Shown: piece after piece, positions 7,073-14,149 of the stretch | Numbering within the stretch: the first letter of the stretch is position 1 | Layout of the letters: the number at the start of each line of letters is the position of its first letter | Notes under the pieces: generated by a model | Seen by the model: only the letters and a program-made list of their open reading frames with translations | What the model was told of the DNA's origin: nothing | Database searches by the model: none | Program-made: the position numbers and the translations under genes | Origin: Pseudomonadota bacterium | Lineage (GTDB): Bacteria > Pseudomonadota > Gammaproteobacteria > Burkholderiales > Burkholderiaceae_D | DNA: 18,295 nt | NCBI GenBank assembly: GCA_023420795.1 | Contig: JAEZVM010000327.1 | Location: 1 to 18,295 of the forward strand | Direction of reading: 5' to 3'

Positions 7073-7090
7073 TTGAAGAAATTCTTCGAT
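7073..7090. repeat. Operator-like inverted repeat at the GGDEF-EAL transcription start
   Basis: GAAGAA (7075-7080) and TTCTTC (7082-7087) form a perfect repeat around one base; flanking ATT/GAT extend it to eight of nine paired positions. It would overlap the predicted start site and leader, a normal place for a repressor. Confidence 0.4.
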
Positions 7091-7099
7091 TACCTTTAT

Positions 7100-9436
7100 A
7101 TGAATCATGATGCCTGCCAAACGGTAAAGCACAAGTTGCGCAGCCCGTGCGGGATCGTGATGCTGTATGTGGTATTCGCCTTCATCTGGATCGCGGTTTC
7201 CGATCGCCTGCTGTTCTTTGCCTTCCCCGATCCCGCCCAGTTCGAGCGCGTCAGCACCCTCAAGGGCTTTCTCTTCATCGCCGTCACCGGCATCTTGCTC
7301 TATCTGTTGCTGAAGGCCTGGCATGGTTCGCTGGCCGGTGCGATGTCGGCGTCGGCGCGTTACCGCGAACGCCTTGAGCGCGTACTCAAGGGAAGCAATG
7401 ACGGCTGGTGGGACTGGGACCGGGAGAGCGGCCGGATTCACTGCTCGCCGCGCTGCTGGGACATGCTCGGTTACGCGGAGGAAGAACTGCCGGGCGACTC
7501 CAATCTGTGGCGGCGGCTGATGCATGCGGACGATGCGGCGATGGCGGAACAAGCGTTCAACGATGCACTATCCAACGGCGAACAGAGCTGCTCGATCGAA
7601 GTACGGCTGCGGCACAAGCAAGGACATTATCTGCCGGTGCTGATGCGCTACCTGATCCAGCGCAACGCGGATGGCACACCATCGCTGGTCTCCGGCACCA
7701 CCATGGACCTGAGCGAACAGAAACGCTCGGAGGAACGACTGCGGCAGGCCGCCGCGGTCTTCGAAGCCACGCGCGAAGGCGTGATCGTCACCACCGCCGA
7801 CCGCAGCATCCTGCTAGTCAACAAGGCTTTCTGCGACATCACCGGCTATGCCGAAACGGAAGTCGTCGGCAAGAAACCGCGCATGCTGAGCTCGGGCCGC
7901 CATACGCCGGAGTTCTATCGCGAGATGTGGCAATGCATCGCGACCAACGGCCACTGGCGCGGCGAAATCTGGAACCGCCGCAAGAACGGCGAAATCTATC
8001 CACAGCTGCTGAGCATCAGCGAGGTTAGGAACAATGCCGGCGCGGTGATGAATTATGTCGCCGTCTTCGCCGATATTTCACGGCTCAAGGAATCGGAAAC
8101 CAAGCTCGATTTCCTGGCGCATCACGATCCGCTGACGCAATTGCCGAACCGTCTGCTGCTGCTGTCGCATCTGGAGCACGGCATCCGCGCAGCGCAGCGC
8201 GAAAATGGCCAGCTGGCATTGCTGATGCTCGACCTGGACCGCTTCAAGAATGTCAACGACAGCTTCGGCCATGCTGCCGGCGACGAGCTGCTGCAGCAGG
8301 TTGCCAAGCGCCTGACCATGCGCCTGCGCGGCATCGATACGGTGGCGCGCCTGGGCGGCGACGAATTCACGGTGATGCTGCAGCAGATCGCGCATCCGCA
8401 GGATGCCGCGCTGGTTGCGAACGACATCATGAGCAGTTTGAGCAAACCGTGGACACTGTCCAACGGCGCAGAAGTGCGCATCGGCGTAAGCATCGGCATC
8501 AGCCTCTTCCCCGATCACGGCACCAGCACGCAGGACTTGCTGCAGCATGCGGATGCGGCGCTGTACCAGGCCAAGAACGAGGGACGCAACTGCTTCCGCT
8601 ATTTTTCGCAAGGCCTAACCTACGCCGCGCGCGAGCGCCTCGACCTGGAAGCACGGCTGCATCGCGCCATCGAGCAGAACGAGCTGCGCGTGTTCTATCA
8701 GCCGCAGGTCGATATCGCCAGCGGCCGCATCGTTGGCGCCGAGGCGCTGGTACGCTGGCAGCATCCGCAGGAAGGACTGATTTCGCCGGCGCGCTTCATT
8801 CCCGTCGCGGAAAGCACCGGAATGATCGGCGAAATCGGCGAATGGGTGCTGAAGCAAACTTGCCTGCAGGGTAGGAAATGGATGGATGCGGGCCTGTCGC
8901 CGCTGACGCTCGCGGTCAATATCTCGCCACGCCAGTTCATGCGCGGAGATCTCTGCGATGCAGTGTCACAAGTGCTCAGCGTCACTGGCTTCCCCGCCAA
9001 GCACCTGGAACTGGAGGTGACTGAAGGCGCGCTGGCGGAGAGCGAACATGACGTCGCGCTCCTGCTGCACCGGCTGCGCGATCTTGGCGTGCATCTCTCG
9101 ATTGACGATTTCGGCACCGGGTATTCATCGCTGGCGCATTTGAAGCGCTTCCCGCTCGACGTGCTGAAAATTGACAAGAGCTTTGTCGATGACATTGCGC
9201 GCCGGCAGGATGACAGTGCAATCGCCGCAGCCATCGTCGCAATGGGACATTCGCTCGGATTCAAGGTGCTGGCGGAAGGCGTGGAAAAAGACGAGCAGCT
9301 CGCCATTCTGCAGTCGCTCGGCTGCGACATGTACCAGGGCTACCTGAAGAGCCGCCCGCTGCCGGCGGAGGAATTCGAGCGGCTGCTGGCGGCGGACATG
9401 CAGGAGCCGGGTCTTAAGGCTTCAGCACGATCTTGA
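7100..9436 (+). CDS. Membrane PAS-PAS-GGDEF-EAL cyclic-di-GMP protein
   Basis: From the ATG at 7100 the protein is 778 aa. Two helices (about 17-36 and 56-73) enclose a short periplasmic loop in the widespread WI-VSDRLL...KGFLFI module. Two PAS domains follow (about 88-210 and 216-330). The GGDEF domain has intact GGDEF (419-423), and RGID (410-413) sits five residues before it, the I-site for product inhibition. The EAL domain (about 512-765) has EAL (548-550), DDFGTGYSSL (669-678) and KID (690-692). Both diguanylate cyclase and phosphodiesterase activities look possible; which dominates cannot be read. An in-frame TTG at 7073 lies at the predicted transcription start, so ATG 7100 is preferred, though it lacks a clear ribosome site. 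The 3' end overlaps the convergent dehydrogenase gene by 23 bp. Confidence 0.93.
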   Translation: MNHDACQTVKHKLRSPCGIVMLYVVFAFIWIAVSDRLLFFAFPDPAQFERVSTLKGFLFIAVTGILLYLLLKAWHGSLAGAMSASARYRERLERVLKGSNDGWWDWDRESGRIHCSPRCWDMLGYAEEELPGDSNLWRRLMHADDAAMAEQAFNDALSNGEQSCSIEVRLRHKQGHYLPVLMRYLIQRNADGTPSLVSGTTMDLSEQKRSEERLRQAAAVFEATREGVIVTTADRSILLVNKAFCDITGYAETEVVGKKPRMLSSGRHTPEFYREMWQCIATNGHWRGEIWNRRKNGEIYPQLLSISEVRNNAGAVMNYVAVFADISRLKESETKLDFLAHHDPLTQLPNRLLLLSHLEHGIRAAQRENGQLALLMLDLDRFKNVNDSFGHAAGDELLQQVAKRLTMRLRGIDTVARLGGDEFTVMLQQIAHPQDAALVANDIMSSLSKPWTLSNGAEVRIGVSIGISLFPDHGTSTQDLLQHADAALYQAKNEGRNCFRYFSQGLTYAARERLDLEARLHRAIEQNELRVFYQPQVDIASGRIVGAEALVRWQHPQEGLISPARFIPVAESTGMIGEIGEWVLKQTCLQGRKWMDAGLSPLTLAVNISPRQFMRGDLCDAVSQVLSVTGFPAKHLELEVTEGALAESEHDVALLLHRLRDLGVHLSIDDFGTGYSSLAHLKRFPLDVLKIDKSFVDDIARRQDDSAIAAAIVAMGHSLGFKVLAEGVEKDEQLAILQSLGCDMYQGYLKSRPLPAEEFERLLAADMQEPGLKASARS

Positions 9437-10583
9437 TGCACTCATCCTGCTTGTTGCAGAAGATGTCGAATCCATGTGGCGCGTCATCCAGCGACATTCG
9501 GTGCGTGATGACGAAAGTCGGATCGATGTCTCCGTTCTGAATCCGTTCCAGCAGTGGCTTCATGTAGCGCTGCACATGCGTCTGCCCGGTCTTGATCGTC
9601 AATGAGCGGTTCATCACCGAACCGAACGGCACCTTGTCGAGGAAACCGCCATACACGCCGGGGATCGACACCACGCCGCCGTTGCGGCAACTCATCAATG
9701 CCTGCCGCAGCGCGACCGGCCTGTCGGTTTCCATGCTCATCGCCTGCTTGACGCGGTCATACGCGCCCATGAAACCCATGCCATGCGCTTCCATGCCGAC
9801 CGCATCGATGCATGCATCTGGACCGCGCCCGCCGGTCATGTCCTTCAGAGCATCGGCAATATCGACCTCTTCGTAATCCAGCGTCTCTGCCCTGCATCTT
9901 TCGCGCGCCATGCGCAAGCGCTCGGGGAAGCGGTCGATTCCGATCACGCGTTCCGCGCCAAGCAGGTAGGCACTCTGGATTGCAAACAGACCGACCGGGC
10001 CGCAGCCCCACACTGCGACGACCGAACCCGGTTTGATGTCGCAGGCTTCCGCCGCCATGTAGCCGGTCGGCAGAATGTCCGACAAAAACAGCACCTGCTC
10101 GTCGCTCATGCCGTCCGGGATCTTGATCGGACCGACATCGGCGAAAGGCACGCGCGCATATTCCGCCTGTCCTCCTGCATAACCGCCGGTCAGGTGCGAA
10201 TAGCCGAAGATCCCGGCCGGCGAATGGCCCCACATCTTTTCGGCAAGTGCCGCGTTCGGGTTCGAGTTCTCGCACACCGAATACAGCTGCTCCTGACAGA
10301 AGAAGCAGTTGCCGCAGGCGATAGGGAAAGGAACCACGACGCGGTCGCCGATTTTCAGGCTCTTCACCTCGCTGCCGACATCGACGATCTCGCCCATGAA
10401 TTCATGACCGATGATGTCGCCCTTTTCCATCGTCGGCACGAAGCCGTTGTACAGATGCAGGTCGGAGCCGCAGATCGCCGTCGATGTAATGCGCACGATG
10501 GCGTCGCGCGGGTTCAGGATCTCCGGATCGGGGACGTTGTCGATACGCACATCGCGCTTGCCATGCCAGACGTTCGCTCTCAT
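9414..10583 (-). CDS. Zinc-dependent alcohol/formaldehyde dehydrogenase-like protein
   Basis: This is a 389-aa medium-chain dehydrogenase. The start at 10583 has AAAGGAG upstream and overlaps the previous stop as ATGA; a longer in-frame start would lie inside the upstream gene. Catalytic zinc ligands are Cys38 (ICGSDLH) and His60-Glu61 (GHEFMG). Structural zinc ligands are Cys90, Cys93, Cys96 and Cys104. The NAD(P)-binding turn is GCGPVG (193-198). The VWHGKRDVRI start and long insertion after the structural zinc site match the glutathione-independent formaldehyde dehydrogenase-like branch, whose members oxidise aldehydes or alcohols. The true substrate is not known. It is translationally coupled to the SRPBCC gene. 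Its last 23 bases overlap the GGDEF-EAL gene tail-to-tail, with no separate terminator. Confidence 0.93.
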   Translation of the reverse strand: MRANVWHGKRDVRIDNVPDPEILNPRDAIVRITSTAICGSDLHLYNGFVPTMEKGDIIGHEFMGEIVDVGSEVKSLKIGDRVVVPFPIACGNCFFCQEQLYSVCENSNPNAALAEKMWGHSPAGIFGYSHLTGGYAGGQAEYARVPFADVGPIKIPDGMSDEQVLFLSDILPTGYMAAEACDIKPGSVVAVWGCGPVGLFAIQSAYLLGAERVIGIDRFPERLRMARERCRAETLDYEEVDIADALKDMTGGRGPDACIDAVGMEAHGMGFMGAYDRVKQAMSMETDRPVALRQALMSCRNGGVVSIPGVYGGFLDKVPFGSVMNRSLTIKTGQTHVQRYMKPLLERIQNGDIDPTFVITHRMSLDDAPHGFDIFCNKQDECIKIVLKP

Positions 10584-11641
10584 CCCGGTGCTCCTTTCCT
10601 CATCAGGCGACCGATGACGCCGCGCGTGCCGGACGGCTGTCCTATCGTGGTCGGAATCTCGCCGGTCTCGATCAGCCACTTGAAGCGGCGCAGGTCTTCG
10701 TCGATCTGCTGCGACGGTTCCTCACCGAACATCTTGGCGATCATCGCGCCGGCAGAACCGCCGGGCGGACGGTAACTCATCTCGACGCGCACGATGGTGC
10801 CGCGTCCGCCGGGTGCCGCCTCGAAGCGCACGCTGCCGGCATTGTCGATGCCGGAACCTTCTATCGAACACCAGGCGAGGTATCGGTTCGGCTCGTCCGC
10901 AGTCAGCTCCGCATCCCATTCGAAACTGGTGCCGGCCGGCCCCTTCGCCTTCCAGCGGGTGCGGTTGTCGCCGGTGATGCGCACCGATTCCAGATGCTGC
11001 ATGAAGCGCGGGAAGCTTTCGAAGTCGTGCCAGAAGCGATAGCAGTCCTCGACCGGCCGGTTGACCGAAATGCTTTTCTCGACATGCAGTTCGGTGACGG
11101 GTGATACGCCTTGCTCCAGTTTTTCGCGCCGCGCATTGTCCATGCTGGAAAGCAGGTCCAGCACCGCCACACCGGCAACAGCCGCAGCGGCTGCTTGCAG
11201 GCGGCGGCGCTGGCCGCGCGTGGAATACGCCGAGTATGGAGAACGGGCCGCCATGCCGAGCAGAGCCAGATCCATAGCATCGCCGGCCACGCGCGTCCAC
11301 AGCCAGCCCGAGGGCCGGCGCTGCTGAAGAATACCAACGCCGTTGATGATTTCCCTGGCACCGACCGCGCGCATTACCCGCGGATGCTGCCGCGTACCGA
11401 TCAGTCGCGCCACGCCGCCCGGCGCCAGTACTTGCGCCAGTCCAAGGCCGATGCTGAACCAGCCCAGCATGCGCGCCAGCTGTCCCGCGCGCTCGGTGCC
11501 GTCGTAGCGGTAGTGCGCGTCGTAACGTATCGGCTGGCGGGAACTGGCCTGACGGTAATGGGTAGTGGGAGATTCATTAATGCTCGGCAAGGAATGCGCC
11601 GTGCTGCCGGAAGGGATCTGACTGCTTGCCTGGTCTTGCAT
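10580..11641 (-). CDS. Membrane-associated SRPBCC (cyclase/dehydrase-like) protein
   Basis: This 353-aa protein starts at the ATG at 11641, chosen because GGAGGAAAAAG lies directly before it; earlier in-frame ATGs lack this. Residues 1-50 are polar. About 57-166 contain several hydrophobic segments (including ARMLGWFSIGLGLAQVLAPG and AAAAAVAGVAVLDLL) of a membrane domain. Residues about 186-325 form a START/SRPBCC fold typical of the Coq10/polyketide cyclase group (KSISVNRPVEDCYRFWHDFESFP). Such folds bind hydrophobic ligands such as quinones or lipids. The ATGA overlap with the dehydrogenase gene implies a joint product, perhaps a redox step on a membrane-soluble aldehyde, but this is inference. 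It is probably the first gene of a two-gene operon. Confidence 0.88.
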   Translation of the reverse strand: MQDQASSQIPSGSTAHSLPSINESPTTHYRQASSRQPIRYDAHYRYDGTERAGQLARMLGWFSIGLGLAQVLAPGGVARLIGTRQHPRVMRAVGAREIINGVGILQQRRPSGWLWTRVAGDAMDLALLGMAARSPYSAYSTRGQRRRLQAAAAAVAGVAVLDLLSSMDNARREKLEQGVSPVTELHVEKSISVNRPVEDCYRFWHDFESFPRFMQHLESVRITGDNRTRWKAKGPAGTSFEWDAELTADEPNRYLAWCSIEGSGIDNAGSVRFEAAPGGRGTIVRVEMSYRPPGGSAGAMIAKMFGEEPSQQIDEDLRRFKWLIETGEIPTTIGQPSGTRGVIGRLMRKGAPG

Positions 11642-11836
11642 CTTTTTCCTCCGTGGCGCTAGTCGCATATTGCTCGCCACGCAGGGCGGACTAACGGATG
11701 GGCAAATCGATGGAACCGCTTGAGGTCAAGTTAGTCAGGCTTTCAACTGGAGTAGTTCCCGGCGCGGGCGTGCCGAACAGCTGGAATGCCGTGCTGAAAT
11801 CCTGTCGGAGGATAGACGAGGCAGGCGGCGCCGGCC
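11642..11836. other. 195-bp intergenic region without a clear gene
   Basis: It separates the SRPBCC gene from the upstream single-TM gene, both on the minus strand. It should hold the promoter of the SRPBCC-dehydrogenase pair; a possible weak minus-strand -10 (AATATG) lies near 11670. CTTGAGGTCAAG (11719-11730) is a near-palindrome. No terminator with a T run is seen after the gene that ends at 11837. Confidence 0.4.
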
Positions 11837-12394
11837 TTATTCGTCAGCGTCGCCCTTCTTTTCACGACCGATGGTGGTGGAAACCTCTTCAAAGGTTTCC
11901 CACGGCAGCTCGGTGACTTCGGGCTTCGGAATGTGCCGGTAATGTTCCAGGCCTTCGTTGATGTAGTCGTCCGGCAACTCTTCCGGCTGTTTCGGCTCTT
12001 CTCTGCCTGCGGCCACGTTTGCTACGGCAGCCGGGGCGGCGGCTTCCTTGATCGGGAAGCGCCAATAGACCTTTTCCAGTTCCAGCCCGCAGGTCCTGCG
12101 GACATGCTCGCGCAGCGTCATCTCGATGATGTGCGACAGGCGGAAGCGTTTCATCGGTTCGGACTCGACCACCGCGACGAAGGCGCCGTTGCTTTCGAGC
12201 CGGGTGCAGTCGGCAGTCACTTCGACGCCGCTGCGGCGGAAGTAGTCGATGATGGTATGGCTGATGACAGCCAGGTTGTGCCGGGTGCGGCGCGCCTTCA
12301 TCCTGGTGTTGCCGGCGTATGCGAGGATGCCGACGATGAACGCGGCGATCAGGGCAAGCAGCGTCAGGGTGACTGGGTCAGCATTGGAAGGCAT
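11837..12394 (-). CDS. Single-membrane-span hypothetical protein, 185 aa
   Basis: I do not recognise the family. One N-terminal membrane helix (about 8-27, LTLLALIAAFIVGILAYAG) is followed by a basic stretch (RMKARRTRHN), so the bulk is probably cytoplasmic by the positive-inside rule. A compact region at about 40-115 mixes strands and helices (NLAVISHTIIDYFRRSGVEV, then FVAVVESEP, then RFRLSHIIEMTLREHVRR). After an Ala/Pro-rich linker the C-terminus is acidic (PEELPDDYINEG, TELPWETFEEV). The start has GAGG about nine bases upstream. It is alone, with long gaps on both sides. It may be a small signalling or stress-associated membrane protein, but the sequence does not say. Confidence 0.78.
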   Translation of the reverse strand: MPSNADPVTLTLLALIAAFIVGILAYAGNTRMKARRTRHNLAVISHTIIDYFRRSGVEVTADCTRLESNGAFVAVVESEPMKRFRLSHIIEMTLREHVRRTCGLELEKVYWRFPIKEAAAPAAVANVAAGREEPKQPEELPDDYINEGLEHYRHIPKPEVTELPWETFEEVSTTIGREKKGDADE

Positions 12395-12469
12395 TCTTGT
12401 TCGACCTCACCGGCAGTATCGTTCTTCGCATCAGAGCAGGGTGAAGATCATATCACTCCACCATGCCGA

Positions 12470-12484
12470 ATGAATTGAATTCAT
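12470..12484. repeat. 15-bp palindrome ATGAATT-G-AATTCAT
   Basis: Perfect seven-base arms around a single G, in the 123-bp gap upstream of the single-TM gene and downstream of the ABM-like gene. No T tract follows, so an operator role is more likely than a terminator. Confidence 0.45.
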
Positions 12485-12517
12485 GCAAAAACCCGGCCCT
12501 GCCACTCTTCGGTTTGT

Positions 12518-12820
12518 TTAGTTCGATTTCGTCAGCAGAGTGAAATGCTCGACCGTCGGCGGCGCTGCGAAATACGGGCCGACGATGGCTCTCCACTCCT
12601 GGAAAGCCGGCGACTGGCGAAAATCGACGGTATGGTTTTCCAGCGTCTCCCAGAAAATCGTCAGGACGTAGCGCTCCGGCGATTCAATGCCCTTGTTGAT
12701 TTTATAACCCTGAAAGCCCTTGGCTTTCGAGATCACCTGCTCGACGCCGCGCTGGATGGCGGCGTCGAATTCGGCCTGCATGCCAGGCTGGATGCGGATA
12801 TCGGCGAGTTCGAGAATCAT
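12518..12820 (-). CDS. Antibiotic biosynthesis monooxygenase (ABM)-fold protein
   Basis: The 100-aa protein from the ATG at 12820 has the dimeric ferredoxin-like ABM pattern: MILELADIRIQPGMQAEFD, then GFQGYKINKG, then ERYVLTIFWETLENHT, and a final strand with EHFTLLTKS. The WETLENHTVDFRQSPAFQEW region is typical of this family. These small proteins act on quinone-like or polyketide substrates, degrade haem in some branches, or have unknown roles. The open frame extends upstream within topoisomerase DNA, but the family starts at this Met. The ribosome site is weak (TGGAAC). It lies 70 bp after the topoisomerase IB gene on the same strand and may be cotranscribed. Confidence 0.85.
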   Translation of the reverse strand: MILELADIRIQPGMQAEFDAAIQRGVEQVISKAKGFQGYKINKGIESPERYVLTIFWETLENHTVDFRQSPAFQEWRAIVGPYFAAPPTVEHFTLLTKSN

Positions 12821-12890
12821 GTTGTTCCATTCGATGGTTGGAGGAGGCGTCGGATTATTGCATCTCTGCGCCGGACGGAAAAGGCGTCCC

Positions 12891-13997
12891 TTACCGGCGC
12901 TTGCGTGACTTGGCTTTTCGCGTGGTGGCAGGTTGCAGGCGCTGTTGCAGCAGTCCGACAATCGCCGCCTCTTCCGGGCTGAGACCGTGGATCTCACGCC
13001 GCAGCGCATGTTCGGCGCTGCCGCGCAATGCATCGAGCATGCTGCCGTCGAGGTAGGCGTCGATGACGGTTGGATGCACATAGCATTTGCGGCAGATCGA
13101 TGGCGTATTGCCCAGCCGCTCCGCCACCGATTCGATCGCGCGCACCACGTTTTTCTTTGCCTGCGCATCGGAATCGAACTTCTCGTACTCCTGCAGCGCA
13201 AGCGCGGCCAGCACCGTGCCGGACCAGGTGCGGAAATCCTTCGCGGTGTAATCCGCGCCCGTCAGATCGCGCAGGTATTCATTGACATCGGCCGAGCCGA
13301 CTGAGCGCGGGCAGCCCTCATCGTCCACATACTGGAACAGCTCCTGCCCGGGCAGGTCACGCATGCGGCGGATGATGCGCGCAATGCGCGGATCGTCGAT
13401 GCCGACCGCATGCTGCACACCGCTCTTGCCGCGGAAGCGAAACCCGACTTCGCTGCCGTCTATGCGCACATGACGGTCGCGCAGCGTAGTCAGGCCGAAG
13501 GATTTGTTCTGGCGCGCGTATTCCTCGTTCCCGATGCGCATCATCGTCACCTGCAGCAGGTGAATCACCGTGGCCAGCACCTTCTCGCGCGGCAGACCAG
13601 GCTGCTTCAGCGCCTCTTCCACGCGGCGGCGAATGAGCGGCAATGCCTTGCCGAAGCTGACCATCCTTTCGTACTTCACCTCGTCGCGCACGCTGCGCCA
13701 GCGCGGATGGTAGCGATACTGCTTGCGCCGTTTCGCGTCGCGCCCGGTGGCCTGGATATGGCCGTTGTCCCACGGGCAGATCCAGACATCGGTCCAGGCA
13801 GGCGGAATCGCAAGCGAACCGATGCGCTCCAGCGTCGCTTCGTCCTCGATGGCGCCCCCCTCGGCATCAACATAGCGAAAGCCGTTCTGCCGCGGCACGC
13901 GCGCAATGCCCGGCACATCGTCGCTGACATAGCGCAGCCCGGTCTGGCGCGCGAGCGCAGGCGCATTGTCAGCTTGAAGGGCTGTGGAATCCGTCAA
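12891..13997 (-). CDS. DNA topoisomerase IB, poxvirus-type
   Basis: This is a 368-aa type IB topoisomerase, which relaxes supercoils through a 3'-phosphotyrosyl link. Against vaccinia topoisomerase the active residues align: Arg154 (MMRIGNEEY), Lys191 (FRGKSGV), Arg256 (FRTWSGT), Asn297 in place of vaccinia His265, and the nucleophile Tyr306 in TPSICRKCY. The Asn change is common in bacterial members. TTG at 13997 is the best start: GGAGG precedes it by four bases and a CTATATT promoter element lies at 14033-14039. The first in-frame ATG (14105) lies upstream of that promoter and inside a terminator stem. The tail is basic (RKAKSRKRR). It is not the housekeeping type IA or II enzyme; such genes are accessory. 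Confidence 0.93.
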   Translation of the reverse strand: MTDSTALQADNAPALARQTGLRYVSDDVPGIARVPRQNGFRYVDAEGGAIEDEATLERIGSLAIPPAWTDVWICPWDNGHIQATGRDAKRRKQYRYHPRWRSVRDEVKYERMVSFGKALPLIRRRVEEALKQPGLPREKVLATVIHLLQVTMMRIGNEEYARQNKSFGLTTLRDRHVRIDGSEVGFRFRGKSGVQHAVGIDDPRIARIIRRMRDLPGQELFQYVDDEGCPRSVGSADVNEYLRDLTGADYTAKDFRTWSGTVLAALALQEYEKFDSDAQAKKNVVRAIESVAERLGNTPSICRKCYVHPTVIDAYLDGSMLDALRGSAEHALRREIHGLSPEEAAIVGLLQQRLQPATTRKAKSRKRR

Positions 13998-14032
13998 GCC
14001 GCCTCCATGGATAAAAATCGCTGTTACGCACA

Positions 14033-14039
14033 AATATAG
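14033..14039 (-). promoter_or_regulatory. Candidate -10 of the topoisomerase IB gene
   Basis: On the minus strand CTATATT (C at -13) predicts a start near 14026 and a leader of about 29 nt to the TTG at 13997. This supports the TTG start and resembles the -10 elements of other genes in the window. Confidence 0.45.
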
Positions 14040-14090
14040 GCGAGTATCAGGCGAACTGCATGGAGCTTCATCAGACACGAACTGCCATGT

Positions 14091-14124
14091 AAAAAAAAGC
14101 GGCACGCTTTCGCGTGCCGCTTTT
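14091..14124. terminator. Strong terminator after the livK-type gene
   Basis: GCGGCACGC and GCGTGCCGC pair around TTTC, flanked by eight A and four T. In the minus direction the stem is followed by eight T, so it ends the binding-protein gene 25 bp after its stop. It could also act weakly in the plus direction. Confidence 0.92.
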
Positions 14125-14149
14125 GATGCGACCGGATCGAACCTGTCGA

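Noticed and set aside
11712..11736. GGAACC-N16-GTC, resembling an ECF sigma promoter on the plus strand
   Set aside because: No supported plus-strand gene lies downstream; a short match like this occurs by chance.
12485..12517. Possible terminator after the ABM-fold gene (minus strand, ends GGGTTTTTG)
   Set aside because: The best stem is only about five pairs with a large loop; not convincing.
12821..13201. N-terminal extension of the ABM-fold protein
   Set aside because: The extension lies within the topoisomerase gene in another frame and has Arg/Ser-rich shadow composition; the family begins at the Met at 12820.
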